Shown: positions 1 to 12,684, counted from the stretch's first letter. The stretch: DNA of 25,240 nt from a bacterium (GCA_024224995.1 JAAENB010000154.1:1-25240); one strand, 5' to 3'. The notes: generated by a model not told the origin, from the letters alone. Translations and numbers: made by a program.

Positions 1-2961
1 CGTAAGCTCCGCGCTTTCAAAAAAATATTGCAGCCGCTGCTTAATATTCCCCAAAGACCGGGCCATAATATCCTCTTTTTGCAGCCCTACTCCGTCATCA
101 ATAACCCTTACGCGAACTTCATCATCCCGGCGCACGGCAGTAACCTCAATAAACCCGGAACCGCTCTTATTCCGGAGTCCATGCTTGAGAGAATTCTCAA
201 CCAGGGGCTGGATCGTAAGCGGCGGGATCTTTATATCGCTAAAGTCCCCATCCTTGTGCATCTCGATTGAAAGCGTATCATCAAACTGAAGCTCTTCCAG
301 CTCAAGATAATTCTTTACGAATTCCCATTCCTCGTCAAAGCCGATTATGGATCGTTGAACCTGGTTCATAAGGAACCGGTAATTTTGAGCAAGCATTAAC
401 AGGGCTTTATTGGCACGCTCTACATCTTTATACATTAGAGCGTGAATGGTGTTTAGAGCGTTAAAAAGAAAATGAGGGTTCATTCGATCCTGGAGCAGTT
501 TAAATTGAGCTTCTTTGTGTTCTCGAACGGTTCGTTTTAAGGTAACCAGGGTCGCGACCCTCACAATAAGTTCTTCTTTATTTATGGGTTTAATAAGATA
601 ATCATTAGCACCGGCATCGAAACCGGTGATGAGATCGGAGATAGTGTCTCGAGCCGTTAGCATAATAACCGGCAAATCATATAACGAATAGTGCTCCCGC
701 AAGATCCTGCAAACCTGGTAGCCCGTTATCCTGGGCATCATGATATCGAGTAAAAGAAGATCAACGTTCCGGCTTCGTATAATTTCAAGAGCCTGTTCTC
801 CGCTTGAGGCGAGTAAAAGAGTATACTCTTCACCGGCAAGATAATTTTTAATTACCTGGAGATTCACAAGATCATCATCAACAGCAAGAATAGTATCCCC
901 GGTACCGCGGTATTCACTGTCAAAGGAATCGGTTTCAATCTCCGCAGAGACAACCTCCTCGACTCCCGCGTACCGGATATTGGAAACCATATTCATATCA
1001 TAGGCCATTTTTTCGAGTTGGGCTTTTTCTCCGGCAATGGAGAGAGTAAAGAAGAAACGGGAACCTTTCTTTTCCTGCGATTCAACAGCGATAGTTCCCC
1101 CGTGCAGTTCCACCAGCTGCCTGGTAATAGAGAGCCCAATGCCGGTGCCGCCATACTCCCGGGATATGGACCCATCGACCTGCTCAAAGGATTCAAAAAC
1201 AGCTTCAAGTTTTTCTTCGGGAATACCAATTCCCGAATCAGAGACGCTAAGCTCTACCATAGTTCCGGAAGCGGAAACTGCTGCCGAAACCGCCACTCTT
1301 CCTGAATCGGTAAACTTAATGGCGTTTCCGACCAGGTTAAACAGGATTTGCTGAAGCCTGTTCTCATCGGCCAGGACCGGCGGAATCCCCGGTGGAATCT
1401 CATTTTCCAGGACCAGATTCCCGCCCCCAATAAGCGGTTTTGAAAGTTCCAGAACAACATCGGTTAATGAATGAATATCGAGCGGTTTAAAATTAAGATT
1501 TATGTCCTTATTCTTGAGCTTTGAGAAATCAAGAATATCATTTACCAGGTTGGCAAGCCGCTTGCCGCTCGAAATTATCAGGGAAAGATTTCCCCTGTTC
1601 TCTATTGAAAGTTCATTTTCAAAACTGTTTACCAGGGAATCAGCGATACCGATGATCCCGTTCAATGGAGTTCGAAGTTCATGGGAGGTATTTGCCAGGA
1701 ATTCATCTTTCAGTTTATCGGCAATATGCAGATTTTCGATTGCCCGGATTTGCGCTTCATCTTTTTCCTGCCGAATAAGATTTATCCGGTCTCCAAGAGC
1801 GAAAGAGAGCAAGATCACTTCTAACAGAGATCCGATCATTGTGGGATGATCGGTGATATAAATTGTTGCAATAATCCCAAACCGCAAAAGACTTTCAAAA
1901 AACAGGCATATCAACAGGATAGTCCACGCGATAATATAAAATCTCGCCGAGCGATATCCCCTGACAAGGCTAAGAAACCCAGCCAGTAACAGCAAACAGG
2001 GCATAGTGAATGCTAACAGGGCAACAGATCTAATCGCGATATTATATGGCAGAATAAAAGACGCGGCACCGCCGCACAAACAGAGCGCTATAGAGACCAG
2101 TATGGCAATATCAATATAGCGGGAGTTCTCCCTGGTTTTCAAAAAACTCCGGGAAAAAACAAGCATCCCTATCCCGGTACAGGCCATGAAAAAGGGCGGA
2201 CTGGTATTTGCCCACCAGGTTGATGAAGTCCAAAAATATTGCACCCCAAAGCCGTCAAGAGAAAGCCTGCCGAAAATAAAGCATATCACATACAGGGAAT
2301 ATCGAATATAATTCAGATCATTTACAACCAGGAAAAGAAACAGGTTATATAACACCATGATTACCAGGACACCATAAAACAATCCGTATCCGAGCATTGA
2401 ATTTCCAATTTTCACAACAAACGTTTCCGGAGTATAGAGAGCCAGTGGAGCTAAAAGAGAGCTTTCGGTTTTAATACGAAGATATACGCTCTGAGTTTCC
2501 CCCGGTTTTACCGGCAGGTTAAAAACAAAATTCCGGTGTTCAACTTCACGGTTTTCGAAAGGCCGTTTATCGCCGGTGTAGATTTTTTTCACCAGTCCTG
2601 CGGAGTCAAAGACGTAACAATCAATGTAATCAAGAAGGGGATATCCCAGTTCCAACAGTACATTTTTATTTTTGGAAAACTCCTTTTGAGACGGGTAAAC
2701 CAGGCGGCAGTGAATCCAGAGAACAGAATTGGTAAAACCAAGATTAATTTTCTTTTCGCTGCTCGGAATAAATCTCCCCGCAACCTGTTCCGCGCGAACC
2801 TCATCAAGAGTAAGAGTGCCCTGTGTATCTTCCAGGTACGCCAGGCTCATAACGGGCAGACCGCCGGTTTTCTTCTCTCCTCCTTCCGCAGTGGATACAA
2901 GAAGCATCGGAAGAACCATAAGAAGGATCATAAAAATCAATCGGAACCTATAGCGTCTCAT
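1..2961 (-). CDS. 7TMR-DISM hybrid sensor kinase with HisKA, REC and LytS-type kinase modules (3' end cut by window)
   Basis: This is a membrane-bound hybrid histidine kinase of which 987 codons are visible. Comparison with the upstream paralogue suggests only about 20-25 C-terminal residues lie outside the window. The N-terminus is a signal peptide (MRRYRF then a hydrophobic run). Next comes an extracellular 7TMR-DISMED2-like domain (LGFTNSVLW), then seven transmembrane helices ending near [10 protein letters not shown]. The cytoplasmic part has HisKA with phosphoacceptor H427 (TSHELRTP), a HATPase_c domain (N-box [17 protein letters not shown]), and a receiver with D739 (LLLLDIMMP). It ends with a LytS-type His_kinase module (H830 in NPHFLFN) plus a second ATPase ([11 protein letters not shown]). 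The start is ambiguous: ATG 2961 or the in-frame ATG 2970, which sits better behind GGAAGG. It overlaps the upstream gene by at least 14 bp, so the genes are probably translationally coupled. The ligand is unknown. Confidence 0.93.
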   Translation of the reverse strand, partial: MRRYRFRLIFMILLMVLPMLLVSTAEGGEKKTGGLPVMSLAYLEDTQGTLTLDEVRAEQVAGRFIPSSEKKINLGFTNSVLWIHCRLVYPSQKEFSKNKNVLLELGYPLLDYIDCYVFDSAGLVKKIYTGDKRPFENREVEHRNFVFNLPVKPGETQSVYLRIKTESSLLAPLALYTPETFVVKIGNSMLGYGLFYGVLVIMVLYNLFLFLVVNDLNYIRYSLYVICFIFGRLSLDGFGVQYFWTSSTWWANTSPPFFMACTGIGMLVFSRSFLKTRENSRYIDIAILVSIALCLCGGAASFILPYNIAIRSVALLAFTMPCLLLLAGFLSLVRGYRSARFYIIAWTILLICLFFESLLRFGIIATIYITDHPTMIGSLLEVILLSFALGDRINLIRQEKDEAQIRAIENLHIADKLKDEFLANTSHELRTPLNGIIGIADSLVNSFENELSIENRGNLSLIISSGKRLANLVNDILDFSKLKNKDINLNFKPLDIHSLTDVVLELSKPLIGGGNLVLENEIPPGIPPVLADENRLQQILFNLVGNAIKFTDSGRVAVSAAVSASGTMVELSVSDSGIGIPEEKLEAVFESFEQVDGSISREYGGTGIGLSITRQLVELHGGTIAVESQEKKGSRFFFTLSIAGEKAQLEKMAYDMNMVSNIRYAGVEEVVSAEIETDSFDSEYRGTGDTILAVDDDLVNLQVIKNYLAGEEYTLLLASSGEQALEIIRSRNVDLLLLDIMMPRITGYQVCRILREHYSLYDLPVIMLTARDTISDLITGFDAGANDYLIKPINKEELIVRVATLVTLKRTVREHKEAQFKLLQDRMNPHFLFNALNTIHALMYKDVERANKALLMLAQNYRFLMNQVQRSIIGFDEEWEFVKNYLELEELQFDDTLSIEMHKDGDFSDIKIPPLTIQPLVENSLKHGLRNKSGSGFIEVTAVRRDDEVRVRVIDDGVGLQKEDIMARSLGNIKQRLQYFFESAELT

Positions 2962-5900
2962 GTGTACCATCCCCGGTCCTTCCCGTACTAAAACGGACTG
3001 CAACCCGCACCCCGCCTTCTTCCCGGTTGTTCGCGCTGAGTTCGACATCCTTAAAAACATGCCGCAACCGCTGCTGTATGTTCCCCAGCGACCGGGACAT
3101 GATGTCTTCTTTTTGTAATCCCAGGCCGTCATCAAGAACTTCTATTACGGTGACAGCTCCGTTCTGTTCCGCATTGACCGTTATGCACCCCCCTTCCCGT
3201 TTATTCCTGAGACCGTGTTTAAGCGAATTCTCAACCAGCGGCTGAATCGTGAGCGGTGGAATTGCCACGTCCGTAAAATCCCCGTTTTTTTTCATCTGTA
3301 TTGAAAGCGTTTCATCGAACTGGAGCTCCTCCAGTTCGAGATAATTCTTTACAAATTCCCACTCTTCATCAAAACCAATGAGCGATTGCTGCACCTGGTC
3401 CATAAGGAACCGGTAATTATGAGCCAGCTTCAGCAACGCGCGGTTTGCCGTATCCACATCTTTCCGCATCAACGCGTGAATGGTATTCAGGGCATTAAAA
3501 AGGAAATGAGGGCTCATTCGATCTTGCAGCAATTTGAATTTTGCCTCCCCGTATTCTTTCACGGTTTTCCTTAGTTTCACCAGGGTATGGGAACGAACAA
3601 GCAGCTCTTCTTTATTCAGCGGTTTGGTCAGATAATCATTTGCCCCGGCCTTAAATCCCGCTACCAGGTCCGGAATACTGTTCCGTGCAGTAAGCATCAG
3701 TATGGGCAGCTCATACAGGGAATATTGCTCGCGCAAGTGTCTGCATACTTCATATCCGGAGATTTTTGGCATCATAATATCCAGCAGCAGCAGATCAAAT
3801 TCTTTTTCTTGTACAATATCCAGAGCCTGGTTCCCATTTGAGGCAAAGGTACAGGCATATCCTTCACGAGAGAGATAATTCTTGATGACCTGGAGGTTAA
3901 CCAGGTCATCATCCACCACAAGAAGTATACCGCTCTTCTCCTCACTCTCATTACCGGAAAGAGAGCTTTCAGCAGAAGAGACGGCTTCCAAAACATAATC
4001 CCGAACCCGTGAAACCCGGATATTTTCCAGGTCATCGTTTTTAATTCCAGCAGCTTCTGTGGAAACGGGCAGCGTAAATGAAAACCTGGCCCCTTTTCCG
4101 GCTTCCGATTCCACAACGAGCTCTCCTCCATGCAGTTCCACCAGCTGCCTTGCAATAGGAAGGCCAATACCGGTACCACCATACTTCCTGGATAATGAAC
4201 CGTCTGCCTGTTCAAAAAATTTAAAAATATGAGCCTGTTTTTCCACCGGGATACCAATTCCCGTATCGGAAACGGTAATTTTAAGTCCGGGAGTTTCTTT
4301 TCGAATAGGCTCCGTTAGATCAGCGGAAATTGAAACAGTTCCCGACTCAGTAAATTTAACGGCATTTCCTACCAGGTTAAAAAGAACCTGCTGAATCCTG
4401 TTCTCATCACCCAGGACAGGGGGAACTTCCGGTTTGATAGCATTAACCAGCTCCAGGTTTTTGGTACCGGCCAGGGGACGTGAAAGGTCCAACACCAGGT
4501 CGGCGAGAAGCCGAATATCGAGAGGCTTACGGCTCAGTTCAATATCCTTATTTTTAAGTTTTGAAAAATCAAGAATATCATTTACCAGGTTGGCGAGCCG
4601 TTTGCCGCTCGATATGATGAGTGCGAGGTTTGCCCTGTTCTCATTTGAAAGCCTGTCTTCCGAACCGCTTATCATGGAATCTGCGATACCAATAATCCCG
4701 TTAAGAGGAGTGCGCAGCTCATGAGAGGTATTCGCGAGGAATTCATCTTTTAACGTATCGGCAATATGAAGATTTTCTATTGCCCGGCTTTGAGCTTCCT
4801 CTTTTTCCTGTTTAATAATATTGATCCGGTCGCCCAGGGCAAAGGAGAGGAGTATCACCTCCAGGATACAGCCGAATTGCTGCGAATGGTCAATGAGAAA
4901 TCCCTTTGGCACAATACCGAATTTACTAAAAGCCAGCACCAGGGTTCCCAAAAGGGGGGCAGTCCATGCTATTGAATAAAAAATAGCCGGGCGATATCCG
5001 TTTGCCATAGAGATATATCCGGCCAATAACATAAAACAGCCGCTCGCGATTGAACAAATGATCGTTATTTGCGTAATAACCGCATACCCCACAAAAAAAG
5101 AAGCAACCGTATTAAAAGAAGCAATGAGGAATAAAATGCCAAGAATTATATTCAGCCGGGGTAAACTTATTTTTGTTTGTAAGAAATCTTTGCAAAAAAG
5201 AATTCCCGTAATAATAAGCAGGGCAATAAAAAAAGGGATAGAACGGTTCGCCCATACAGGCGAATTGGGCCACAGGTACTGAAAACAAAAACCTTCCATC
5301 GAAGCCTGCCAGAAGAGATTCGCCATAACAAATAAAACATAGAGAATATAACTTTTTATGCGTATCACGAAAAAAAGGAACAGGTTATAAATAATCATAA
5401 CAAGCATAATACCAAAGAAGATACCATAGCCAATAAAAGATTGTTGCTGCTGTCGAATAAAAGATTTCATCGTCCATAAGGCCAGGGGAAGCTGTACCGA
5501 ACTTTTGGTTTTTATATACAGGTAGTAAGTTTGTTCCTGCTGTTTATTACAATCCAGTTCAAAAACAAAATTTCGATGCTGAACCTCCCGGAATGCAAAT
5601 GGGTATACATCACCGGTTTTCTTTACCGAGAACGTTCCTTTTTTTTGAGGAATATAGAGTTCTACATGATCAAGGAGCGGGTATGCCAGTTCAAGATACC
5701 ATCTCTCCGCTGAAAGTTTCCGCTGCTCCGTCTCTCGCAGCCGAAAACGGACCCAATATGCTGAATTGGTAAATCCCAGGCTCAAATGCTCACTGTTCGA
5801 TGAAATGAATCTGCCGGAAAATCCCGGGGAGCTGACATCTTCGATTTCTAATTTTTTACCGGGATTCTCCAGGTATTCCAGGTGAAGCCCCAGTTCGTAC

Positions 5901-6049
5901 CAATCGAGTCCTTGTTTCAATTCAACAGGAGGGGCCGATAACACTTCCGCAGGGAGCAACAGCAGGAAAACAGAAAGAATTCCAGCGCAAAGATATAGAG
6001 CCCGATATGCAGTTATCGATTTCATGACTGATATTTTTTTATTAAGCAT
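2948..6049 (-). CDS. 7TMR-DISM hybrid sensor kinase, full length (1033 aa)
   Basis: This is a complete paralogue of the downstream kinase with the same domain order. It has a signal-peptide-like segment (about 12-39), a 7TMR-DISMED2 extracellular domain (about 42-190, LGFTNSAYW), and seven transmembrane helices (about 205-408). HisKA follows with H443 (TSHELRTP), then HATPase_c (N-box about 559-566, GGTGIGL 624-630). The receiver is at about 707-825 with D713-D715, phosphoacceptor D757 and K809. The LytS-type module carries H848 (SPHFLFN), a C-terminal ATPase N-box ([11 protein letters not shown]) and DDGLGL. The ATG shares one base with the TAA of the upstream gene (TAATG), and the ribosome-binding site is weak (GTGG), which suggests termination-reinitiation. 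A second in-frame ATG at 6025 would begin directly at the signal peptide. It probably senses an extracellular small molecule or carbohydrate, as proposed for DISMED2 proteins; no ligand can be read from the sequence. Confidence 0.95.
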   Translation of the reverse strand: MLNKKISVMKSITAYRALYLCAGILSVFLLLLPAEVLSAPPVELKQGLDWYELGLHLEYLENPGKKLEIEDVSSPGFSGRFISSNSEHLSLGFTNSAYWVRFRLRETEQRKLSAERWYLELAYPLLDHVELYIPQKKGTFSVKKTGDVYPFAFREVQHRNFVFELDCNKQQEQTYYLYIKTKSSVQLPLALWTMKSFIRQQQQSFIGYGIFFGIMLVMIIYNLFLFFVIRIKSYILYVLFVMANLFWQASMEGFCFQYLWPNSPVWANRSIPFFIALLIITGILFCKDFLQTKISLPRLNIILGILFLIASFNTVASFFVGYAVITQITIICSIASGCFMLLAGYISMANGYRPAIFYSIAWTAPLLGTLVLAFSKFGIVPKGFLIDHSQQFGCILEVILLSFALGDRINIIKQEKEEAQSRAIENLHIADTLKDEFLANTSHELRTPLNGIIGIADSMISGSEDRLSNENRANLALIISSGKRLANLVNDILDFSKLKNKDIELSRKPLDIRLLADLVLDLSRPLAGTKNLELVNAIKPEVPPVLGDENRIQQVLFNLVGNAVKFTESGTVSISADLTEPIRKETPGLKITVSDTGIGIPVEKQAHIFKFFEQADGSLSRKYGGTGIGLPIARQLVELHGGELVVESEAGKGARFSFTLPVSTEAAGIKNDDLENIRVSRVRDYVLEAVSSAESSLSGNESEEKSGILLVVDDDLVNLQVIKNYLSREGYACTFASNGNQALDIVQEKEFDLLLLDIMMPKISGYEVCRHLREQYSLYELPILMLTARNSIPDLVAGFKAGANDYLTKPLNKEELLVRSHTLVKLRKTVKEYGEAKFKLLQDRMSPHFLFNALNTIHALMRKDVDTANRALLKLAHNYRFLMDQVQQSLIGFDEEWEFVKNYLELEELQFDETLSIQMKKNGDFTDVAIPPLTIQPLVENSLKHGLRNKREGGCITVNAEQNGAVTVIEVLDDGLGLQKEDIMSRSLGNIQQRLRHVFKDVELSANNREEGGVRVAVRFSTGRTGDGTHETL

Positions 6050-9000
6050 TATTTTTCCACTAGGGAACCGGCTGAGGAAAAAGAGACAACAATCACCGCC
6101 CCGCCCTCTTCACGGTTCCGTGCTGCCAGTTCCGCGTCGTCATAATAATACTTCAACCGTTTCAGAATATTTCCCAGGGACCGGCTGTATATATCCTCTT
6201 TCGAGATGCCCAGGCCGTCGTCAATCACCTCAACGATAACCTGTTCTTCCTCTCTCCTTGCAAGAACCGAAACAGATCCTTTCCCTTTTTTATTACGCAA
6301 TCCATGTTTTAACGCGTTTTCCACCAGGGGTTGAATAGTCAGGGGCGGGATTTCAATATCACTAAAATCACCATTCTTAGTCATTGCAATTCCAAGGCGG
6401 TATCCAAATCGTAATTTTTCCATATCGAGGTAATTTTCCACAAATCCCCATTCATCGTCAAAGGGAATTCTCGATTTCAATGATTGATCCATTAAAAAAC
6501 GGTAGTTATTTGCCAGCTTTTGCAAAGCAGTCCCCGCGATATCGGGCTTACTCAGGATATAGGCATAAATCGTATTGAGCGCGTTAAAAAGAAAATGAGG
6601 GCTCATCCTTTCTTGAAGCAGTTTATATTTTGCCTCTTTATGTTCTTGTACTGTTCGCTTAAGCGTAACCAGGGTCTCCACACGGCTGACGAGCTCTTTC
6701 TTATCAAAAGGCTTGGGAAGATAATCATTGACCCCGGCCTCAAACCCGGCAGTGAGATCCTCCGCGCTATTCCGTGCCGTGAGCATAATCACCGGGAGCT
6801 CAAACAATGAATGCTCTTCCCGTATCGTCCGGCACACCTCGTATCCCGACATCTTCGGCATCATAAGATCGAGTAACACCAGGTCGTACTGCTCCTCCGG
6901 ATCACGCTCCCCGATCTTCTCCAGGGCATCAATGCCATTAGCGGCAGTCTCAACCGTATACCGTTCATTATACAGGTAATTCCGTACAACTCTGAGGTTA
7001 ATGGGATCGTCATCCACGGCGAGCAGGATTCCCTTCTCCCCTTTCTTCTCCTCAACCCCGTTTTCGGCCGGAAGCGCGTGAATAACACCGGCGTCCCCGG
7101 GAGTTTCTTTTTTCCCGGGTTCCCGTTCCCCCTCTTCCCGAACAGCTGCTTCACCCTGCCACAGGGGAAGAGTAAATATAAACCGTGATCCGCTGCCCTC
7201 TTCAGACTCCACAAATATTTCTCCCCCATGCAGTTCTACCAGCTGTTTTACGATCGACAGTCCAAGACCGGTACCGCCATACTTCCGGGCAATTGAACCG
7301 TCGGCCTGCTCAAAATATTGAAAGATACGCTCCCGGTATTCTTCCGGAATTCCAACCCCCGTATCGGTTACCCGCACCTGCAAAAATCCCGGAGTCGCGG
7401 CTTCATCCGCTTCTATGGTAATAGTCCCTGATTCGGTAAATTTTACGGCATTGTCAATAAGATTAATGAGTACCTGCTGAACCCGGTCTTCATCGGCAGC
7501 AACCAGCGGTGTTTCGGGATCTATGGAATTTATAAGAGTAAGTTTTTTTTCTTCTGTCATAGTCCTGGAAAGGTCAACCACTATATCCGTTACCGATTTT
7601 ATATCAACAGGTTTATGAGTCAGGGGAATATGCCGGTTTTTTAATCGTGAAAAATCGAGTATATCATCTACCAGGCCGGCCAGCCGTTTCCCGCTTGAGA
7701 CAATAAGAGACAGGTTCTTTTTTATTTCAGTATCCGCTTCTTCCGTGTTCTCGTCGAACATGGAATCCGCAATGCCGATGATTCCGTGAATGGGAGTCCG
7801 GAGTTCATGAGATGTATTTGCCAGGAATTCATCTTTCATCATGTCCAACTCTATTAACCGGGTATTCTTCTGTTCCAGGTTCTCATATAACCTGGCGTTA
7901 TTGATGGATATTGCAACCTGCGATGCAATTATTTGTACTATCTCCAGGCGGTCCGGGGTAAAAGCCCCCGTAACAAGATCATTTTTAAGATAGAGAATCC
8001 CGGAGAGTTTTCCCCTGCTCACGATCGGCAGACACAGGATAGACTTGGGCATATACTCCATAACAAACTCATCAGTGGTAAAATCTCCTTCATGAGCCGC
8101 GTCGTTTAGAATAAGGGGTACCGTGGTTCTTGCGGTGTAGTTGATTATCGCATGAGGCAGTTCCGGGTGTTTTTCAACGGGAATGGAATTCAAAACACGA
8201 ATCTCATCATTATCAACTTCCCCTTCTGCCTCCACAAAGAATTTTTTATCGTTCTCAAGAATCATAAATCCTTTTACCGCTCCGGCATTCTCCAGGGTAA
8301 GCTTCATCAACCGCTCCAGGAGTCTGCCCAGAACAATTTCACCGGAAATTGCCTGAGATGCCATTATTACCGTAGAAAGATCAAGAACTTCCGAAACCCG
8401 CTCCGTTGCGGAAGTATGGGCTGTATCACTTACGTTCCCGGTAATTTTATTAGGTGATGCGGGCTTATTCAATTCCGGGTATTGTTCTTCAAGCTGTCTC
8501 ATTTTCACAACAGCTCCCCACCGGGAGTACGCGGCATATGCCTCTGCCAGGTATTCCGATGCAATTGACTCATCATTCATCTCACGATAAAATCCTGCAG
8601 CCAGTTCATAGGCAAGCGCTTCGTCCCTGGTGTACCCGTTGTTTCGTGCTGCCATAATCCCGGTATCATATAAATACCCGGCTCTTTGCGGTTCTCCCTG
8701 TTCATCCTTCTGTTTCTTTCCTGTTGCCCGTGCCAGTTCCGCCTGCACAATAAGATATTTATGAAGAAAATTCTCCGGACAAGTTTGAGCCCATTGCTTC
8801 ATCTTTTTTTGATTGGACAAGACATTCTTTATAATTTTCTTTTGTTCCTTCTTGCCTTTCTGCCGGTACACTGCCAGGAGGGAGAGAGAATAAAAGAAAT
8901 AATATTCCGTAATTGCGATCATGCCCTTTATCATATCCAGGTATAGCACACCTTCTTCCGATATTGAAACCGCCTTTTCGAAAGAATGATATAAAAAATA

Positions 9001-12000
9001 AAGAAGCTGTTTCGACACAATATAAAAACCGATGCAGTTAAACTGTCCCCCTTCGTGCCAGGATAAGAGAATTTTCTCTTCATCAAAAATAGTTCCTTTA
9101 AGAAACTCCCGCTCCTCTACCTCACCAAGCAGGTTAAAGATCACCTGGTAGCTTAATTCATAAAGCAGAATTGCGTCCAAACGGCGAAACTTTTTAATAA
9201 TTTTATAATAAGTATAAAATGTATCTTTTAATTCACCCAGCGGGGTTCCGACAATATATAAATTCCAGCAATAATGATTTATCGCATATGAAGCATAGGC
9301 AAAATCACCGGTCTCAGCACTACTTCGATATGCTTCAAGCAGGTATGCCAGGCTATCCCTGGCATGCATTTTCCAGGGACAGTTGAAAAGAGTAAAAAGA
9401 GTAAAGACTCTGCCGCGATATTCCCTGGCATTATATTTTTCCAGCACCCGTATGGCCATTTTTCCCGATTCATACCCCTGGTCAAAGTTTCTTGAAGTAC
9501 AGGCTAAAAACATACCATATGACGCGTAAGCATACGCCGCATGCACGGAATTGCCATGATCCAGTGTATGATTAAAAAGTTTTAATGCGAGAACCGGGAA
9601 ATACCCCGATGATCCAACATATCCCGGAACCGTACAAAAGATAAAAAGCCGTGCAATGGCTAGTTTATGAGCATCGCTGCACTCCTTAAGATTAATGAGG
9701 TCTTCAATCTTTCTTTTTCCAAGCTTCAGCCGAATACTTATTAACTCCCAGGTGACCCGGAACCGGCCGACTTTTTTGGGCATCCGGGCTCCCAGGGAAG
9801 CAAGCGCTTCGATTCCCATTTCCAGGGCATTGACCATTTTATTTAACGCAGTATACAATAATATTTTTATTTCATATACCCGTACTCTGTCCATCACGGT
9901 CTTTCCGTTCACAAGAACAAGGTCGAGAAATTTCTCCGCGTCATGATACTCTCCACTAAGGCATCCGGTTTCTCCACACTCGGTATACAGCTCCAGGGTT
10001 AAATCATATTTTCTACTCCATGCTCCGGGAGCCAGCAAGTTTATTCCTTCACTGAAATATTGATACGCGGCATCAAAGGCTCCCGAGACTTTTGCTTTTT
10101 TCCCGGCTAAAAGATTTAACCCGGCCAGGATCTCCCGTTTCTCCGTGGTAGTAAGCAGATCCGTACAACGGTTAAGCTGTCCCACTATATCGAATATCCC
10201 TTCCTGTAAATTTTCATGTGCCGACATTTGAAGAAAGACCGTACCGATTTTATAATGATTCGTTTTCCTCTCTTCAGCCGGAATAAGAGAATAGGCTGCT
10301 TCCTGTATTTTATCATGCTGAAAATTATAAATATCTCCCGATATGGTAAGAAGCCCGGCCTTCACTGCTTCGATACAATCGCCTAACAACATATCCATTG
10401 GCAACTCTAATATAACAGACAGGGTCTCCAGGCTAAACCGGTTCCCAATGCAGGCTGCCATCATCAATATTTTCCGGACGTTTCCCGGCAAGCTCTCTAT
10501 CTTGCCGGACAATAAATCCACAACATTATCGGTCACCTGCACCCACTGTATGGTATTGATGTCCCACTGCCAGCCGACCGCGAGGTCCATTTCCAGGAAT
10601 CCCCTGTCATGAAGATCTATTAAGAACTGGTTCACAAAAAAAGGATTCCCTCCTGTTTTTTGGTGTACCAGTTTCGCAAGGGGCAGCGATCGTTCCTTTG
10701 TGCATCCTAATAATTCAGTAATAATATCAGCAACATTATTGTCACTAAGGGAAGAAAGATGTATCTCCGTTACCGTGACTCCTTCGTCCTTTATTATTTT
10801 TAGCATTCCCGGCAAATAGTGGTTCAACGGCAGCTCTGTATCCCGGTAGGCGCCAATCAATAACATTGATCCTGAAGTTATACCGGTTACTATATTTTCG
10901 ATAAAATACAGGCTGGCAACATCCGCCCATTGCAAGTCATCCAGGAAAAGGACAAGCGGGTGTTCCCGCGCTGCGAACAGTTCCGCGAACTTTCTAAAAA
11001 CAATAGTAAACCTGTTCAGTGTTTCATCAAATTCCAGCATAGGAACATCAGGCTGTTTGCCGATAATCAGTTCAACATCCGGTATCACATCAGTAATAAT
11101 CTTCCCGTTCAATTCCAGCACATTAAGAAGTTTCTCCTTCCAGTCCGCAATAATCTCCTTGCTGCCCGACAGGATCTGTTTTACCATACCCTGGTAAGCC
11201 CGGATTAACGCGCTATAGGGAACCTCCCCTCCAAACTGCTCGTATTTTCCGGAAATAAAATATCCTCTTTTTTCAACAATGGGCTTATGGATCTCATTGA
11301 TCAACGCGGACTTCCCAATCCCCGGTTCTCCGGAAACAAGCAGCATTTCAACCCGTTTTTTTTCCCGGTCTTCTTCACCGGAAGCGCTGATCCGTTCAAA
11401 AGCGGTCATTAACAGCTGAAGCTCCTTCTCCCGGCCAACAAGCTTCTCCGGAAGCGCAAACGAAAGAGATATATCGCTTCCTCCCAGTTCAAAGGGCTTT
11501 ATTACATATTCTTCCGGGACCTCCTCTGCCAGCCGGTCCCGGCATTTTCGAAGATCCAGCGCAAGGCCAAAACTGTTCTGGTATCGCTCTTCTGCTGTCT
11601 TGGCAAGCAGTTTCATTATGATATCGGAAATAATAACGGGAATTCCGGGATTAAGCTCTGACGGAGCCGCGGGTTTCCTGGCAATATGAGAGTGGATTAT
11701 CTCCAGGGGATCAGGTGAATAAAAAGGCACTCTTCCCGTTAGCATTTCATAAAAGGTCACTCCCAGAGAATAGAGATCTGAGCGGTAATCGACAGAACGA
11801 TTCATTCTGCCCGTCTGTTCGGGCGACACATAGACAAGCCGCTCTTCTATTACTTCACGGGTATGTATTTCTTCACTCCCGCGAGTCACTTCCGCTGTAA
11901 TACCAAAGTCCGTTAACTGCAGCTTACGGGTCCCCGGATTCATCAGAATAGTATGGGGCTTGATATCCAGGTGTACAATATTATTTACATGAAGATACCC

Positions 12001-12378
12001 GAGAATCTCGGAAATCCTGATCCCCATTTCTAAAAATTCCCGGATGCTGACTCTTGAGTCTTCTTGCCGGCCGATCCAATCTTTTAACGAACAGAATTCA
12101 ATATCTTCCTGGACCAGAATAATCCTGTGCAGGAACCTGGCAGCCCCCCGGTTATCTTCTATGATATCATAGGTCTTGAGTATACCATCAAGATCCAGTT
12201 TCATCAGGGTTTCATACATCTGCTTAAACCGGGCTCGATCCGATGGAGAGGAATATTCTGTCTTGAGGATCTTAAGCAAAACAGTTCCCGCTTCTCCATC
12301 CTTTTTCCCCCGGTATACAAGATACCTGGAGTTTTCGCTGGTTTTTTCTAATATAGTATAATCCCGAAACTTTTCCAA
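6049..12378 (-). CDS. Giant Ser/Thr kinase-AAA ATPase-GAF hybrid histidine kinase with C-terminal REC and LytS-type kinase
   Basis: This is a cytoplasmic multi-domain signalling protein of about 2109 aa from the chosen TTG start at 12378. An in-frame ATG at 12492 exists, but its extension is AT-rich, hydrophobic and contains the best promoter, so I reject it. Domains in order are: Ser/Thr protein kinase (about 4-270; [16 protein letters not shown]); AAA_16-type ATPase (about 310-640; Walker A GEPGIGKS with K356, Walker [13 protein letters not shown]); a long helical TPR-like region (about 700-1300); GAF (about 1345-1500); HisKA with H1524; HATPase_c; receiver with D1837; LytS-type His_kinase with H1928 (SPHFLFN); and a final ATPase. 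The front half matches the known trifunctional Ser/Thr kinase/ATPase/histidine kinase family. The REC-LytS tail is the same as in the two downstream genes. The kinase catalytic loop has Thr143 where Asn is normal. It is the first gene of the three-gene operon. Confidence 0.92.
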   Translation of the reverse strand: MEKFRDYTILEKTSENSRYLVYRGKKDGEAGTVLLKILKTEYSSPSDRARFKQMYETLMKLDLDGILKTYDIIEDNRGAARFLHRIILVQEDIEFCSLKDWIGRQEDSRVSIREFLEMGIRISEILGYLHVNNIVHLDIKPHTILMNPGTRKLQLTDFGITAEVTRGSEEIHTREVIEERLVYVSPEQTGRMNRSVDYRSDLYSLGVTFYEMLTGRVPFYSPDPLEIIHSHIARKPAAPSELNPGIPVIISDIIMKLLAKTAEERYQNSFGLALDLRKCRDRLAEEVPEEYVIKPFELGGSDISLSFALPEKLVGREKELQLLMTAFERISASGEEDREKKRVEMLLVSGEPGIGKSALINEIHKPIVEKRGYFISGKYEQFGGEVPYSALIRAYQGMVKQILSGSKEIIADWKEKLLNVLELNGKIITDVIPDVELIIGKQPDVPMLEFDETLNRFTIVFRKFAELFAAREHPLVLFLDDLQWADVASLYFIENIVTGITSGSMLLIGAYRDTELPLNHYLPGMLKIIKDEGVTVTEIHLSSLSDNNVADIITELLGCTKERSLPLAKLVHQKTGGNPFFVNQFLIDLHDRGFLEMDLAVGWQWDINTIQWVQVTDNVVDLLSGKIESLPGNVRKILMMAACIGNRFSLETLSVILELPMDMLLGDCIEAVKAGLLTISGDIYNFQHDKIQEAAYSLIPAEERKTNHYKIGTVFLQMSAHENLQEGIFDIVGQLNRCTDLLTTTEKREILAGLNLLAGKKAKVSGAFDAAYQYFSEGINLLAPGAWSRKYDLTLELYTECGETGCLSGEYHDAEKFLDLVLVNGKTVMDRVRVYEIKILLYTALNKMVNALEMGIEALASLGARMPKKVGRFRVTWELISIRLKLGKRKIEDLINLKECSDAHKLAIARLFIFCTVPGYVGSSGYFPVLALKLFNHTLDHGNSVHAAYAYASYGMFLACTSRNFDQGYESGKMAIRVLEKYNAREYRGRVFTLFTLFNCPWKMHARDSLAYLLEAYRSSAETGDFAYASYAINHYCWNLYIVGTPLGELKDTFYTYYKIIKKFRRLDAILLYELSYQVIFNLLGEVEEREFLKGTIFDEEKILLSWHEGGQFNCIGFYIVSKQLLYFLYHSFEKAVSISEEGVLYLDMIKGMIAITEYYFFYSLSLLAVYRQKGKKEQKKIIKNVLSNQKKMKQWAQTCPENFLHKYLIVQAELARATGKKQKDEQGEPQRAGYLYDTGIMAARNNGYTRDEALAYELAAGFYREMNDESIASEYLAEAYAAYSRWGAVVKMRQLEEQYPELNKPASPNKITGNVSDTAHTSATERVSEVLDLSTVIMASQAISGEIVLGRLLERLMKLTLENAGAVKGFMILENDKKFFVEAEGEVDNDEIRVLNSIPVEKHPELPHAIINYTARTTVPLILNDAAHEGDFTTDEFVMEYMPKSILCLPIVSRGKLSGILYLKNDLVTGAFTPDRLEIVQIIASQVAISINNARLYENLEQKNTRLIELDMMKDEFLANTSHELRTPIHGIIGIADSMFDENTEEADTEIKKNLSLIVSSGKRLAGLVDDILDFSRLKNRHIPLTHKPVDIKSVTDIVVDLSRTMTEEKKLTLINSIDPETPLVAADEDRVQQVLINLIDNAVKFTESGTITIEADEAATPGFLQVRVTDTGVGIPEEYRERIFQYFEQADGSIARKYGGTGLGLSIVKQLVELHGGEIFVESEEGSGSRFIFTLPLWQGEAAVREEGEREPGKKETPGDAGVIHALPAENGVEEKKGEKGILLAVDDDPINLRVVRNYLYNERYTVETAANGIDALEKIGERDPEEQYDLVLLDLMMPKMSGYEVCRTIREEHSLFELPVIMLTARNSAEDLTAGFEAGVNDYLPKPFDKKELVSRVETLVTLKRTVQEHKEAKYKLLQERMSPHFLFNALNTIYAYILSKPDIAGTALQKLANNYRFLMDQSLKSRIPFDDEWGFVENYLDMEKLRFGYRLGIAMTKNGDFSDIEIPPLTIQPLVENALKHGLRNKKGKGSVSVLARREEEQVIVEVIDDGLGISKEDIYSRSLGNILKRLKYYYDDAELAARNREEGGAVIVVSFSSAGSLVEK

Positions 12379-12406
12379 GAAACAACCCCACAAAAATATA
12401 GGTAAA

Positions 12407-12434
12407 ATTATAATCATAGTACCGCATTTATCAA
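12407..12434 (-). promoter_or_regulatory. Predicted sigma70-type promoter of the kinase operon
   Basis: On the minus strand, TTGATA (12434-12429) is followed after 16 bp by a perfect TATAAT (12412-12407). Initiation would fall near 12400, giving a leader of about 22 nt before the TTG codon at 12378, with GGGG 7 nt ahead of that codon. An overlapping alternative is TTGATT-17 bp-TATGAT. The position makes the ATG at 12492 an unlikely start. Confidence 0.6.
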
Positions 12435-12512
12435 TAATCAACATAAAAATTAATTTATTGATAATTATTCCCTGTTTATATTTTATAACCAATAAGCAGT
12501 TCTATTTTTACA

Positions 12513-12646
12513 AGCCCCCCAACCCCCAAAGGGGGCGAAAGAGTGGTTTGAAGGTTCCGGTTTCTTAACCCGGGGTTTTCAACCTCGTGGTGTAGAGCAC
12601 AGCCCCGGGTAAAATCTCTTGCGCCCCCTATGGGGGTTGGGGGGCT
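12513..12646. repeat. 134-bp inverted-repeat element between the kinase operon and mutS
   Basis: Two 25-bp arms (12513-12537 and 12622-12646) are inverted copies with a single mismatch. They are built from C-runs and G-runs (AGCCCCCCAACCCCC and its complement). Each arm can also fold on itself (CCCCC-AAA-GGGGG). The 84-bp interior holds a second inverted pair, ACCCGGGG at 12568 and CCCCGGGT at 12603. No transposase is present. It resembles a small non-autonomous (MITE-like) or REP-like element. It fills most of the space between two divergent genes and could also act as a strong hairpin in the mutS leader. The rest of the 12379-12684 gap holds the kinase-operon promoter and the mutS ribosome-binding site. 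Confidence 0.7.
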
Positions 12647-12684
12647 CACAGATATAGTTTCTTTAATAGAGAGGATAATAAAAC

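Noticed and set aside
3772..4257. 161-codon minus-strand frame, and similar long shadow frames within the kinase genes and mutS
   Set aside because: These lie fully inside strongly supported genes in other frames, have no ribosome-binding sites and give composition typical of out-of-frame translation.
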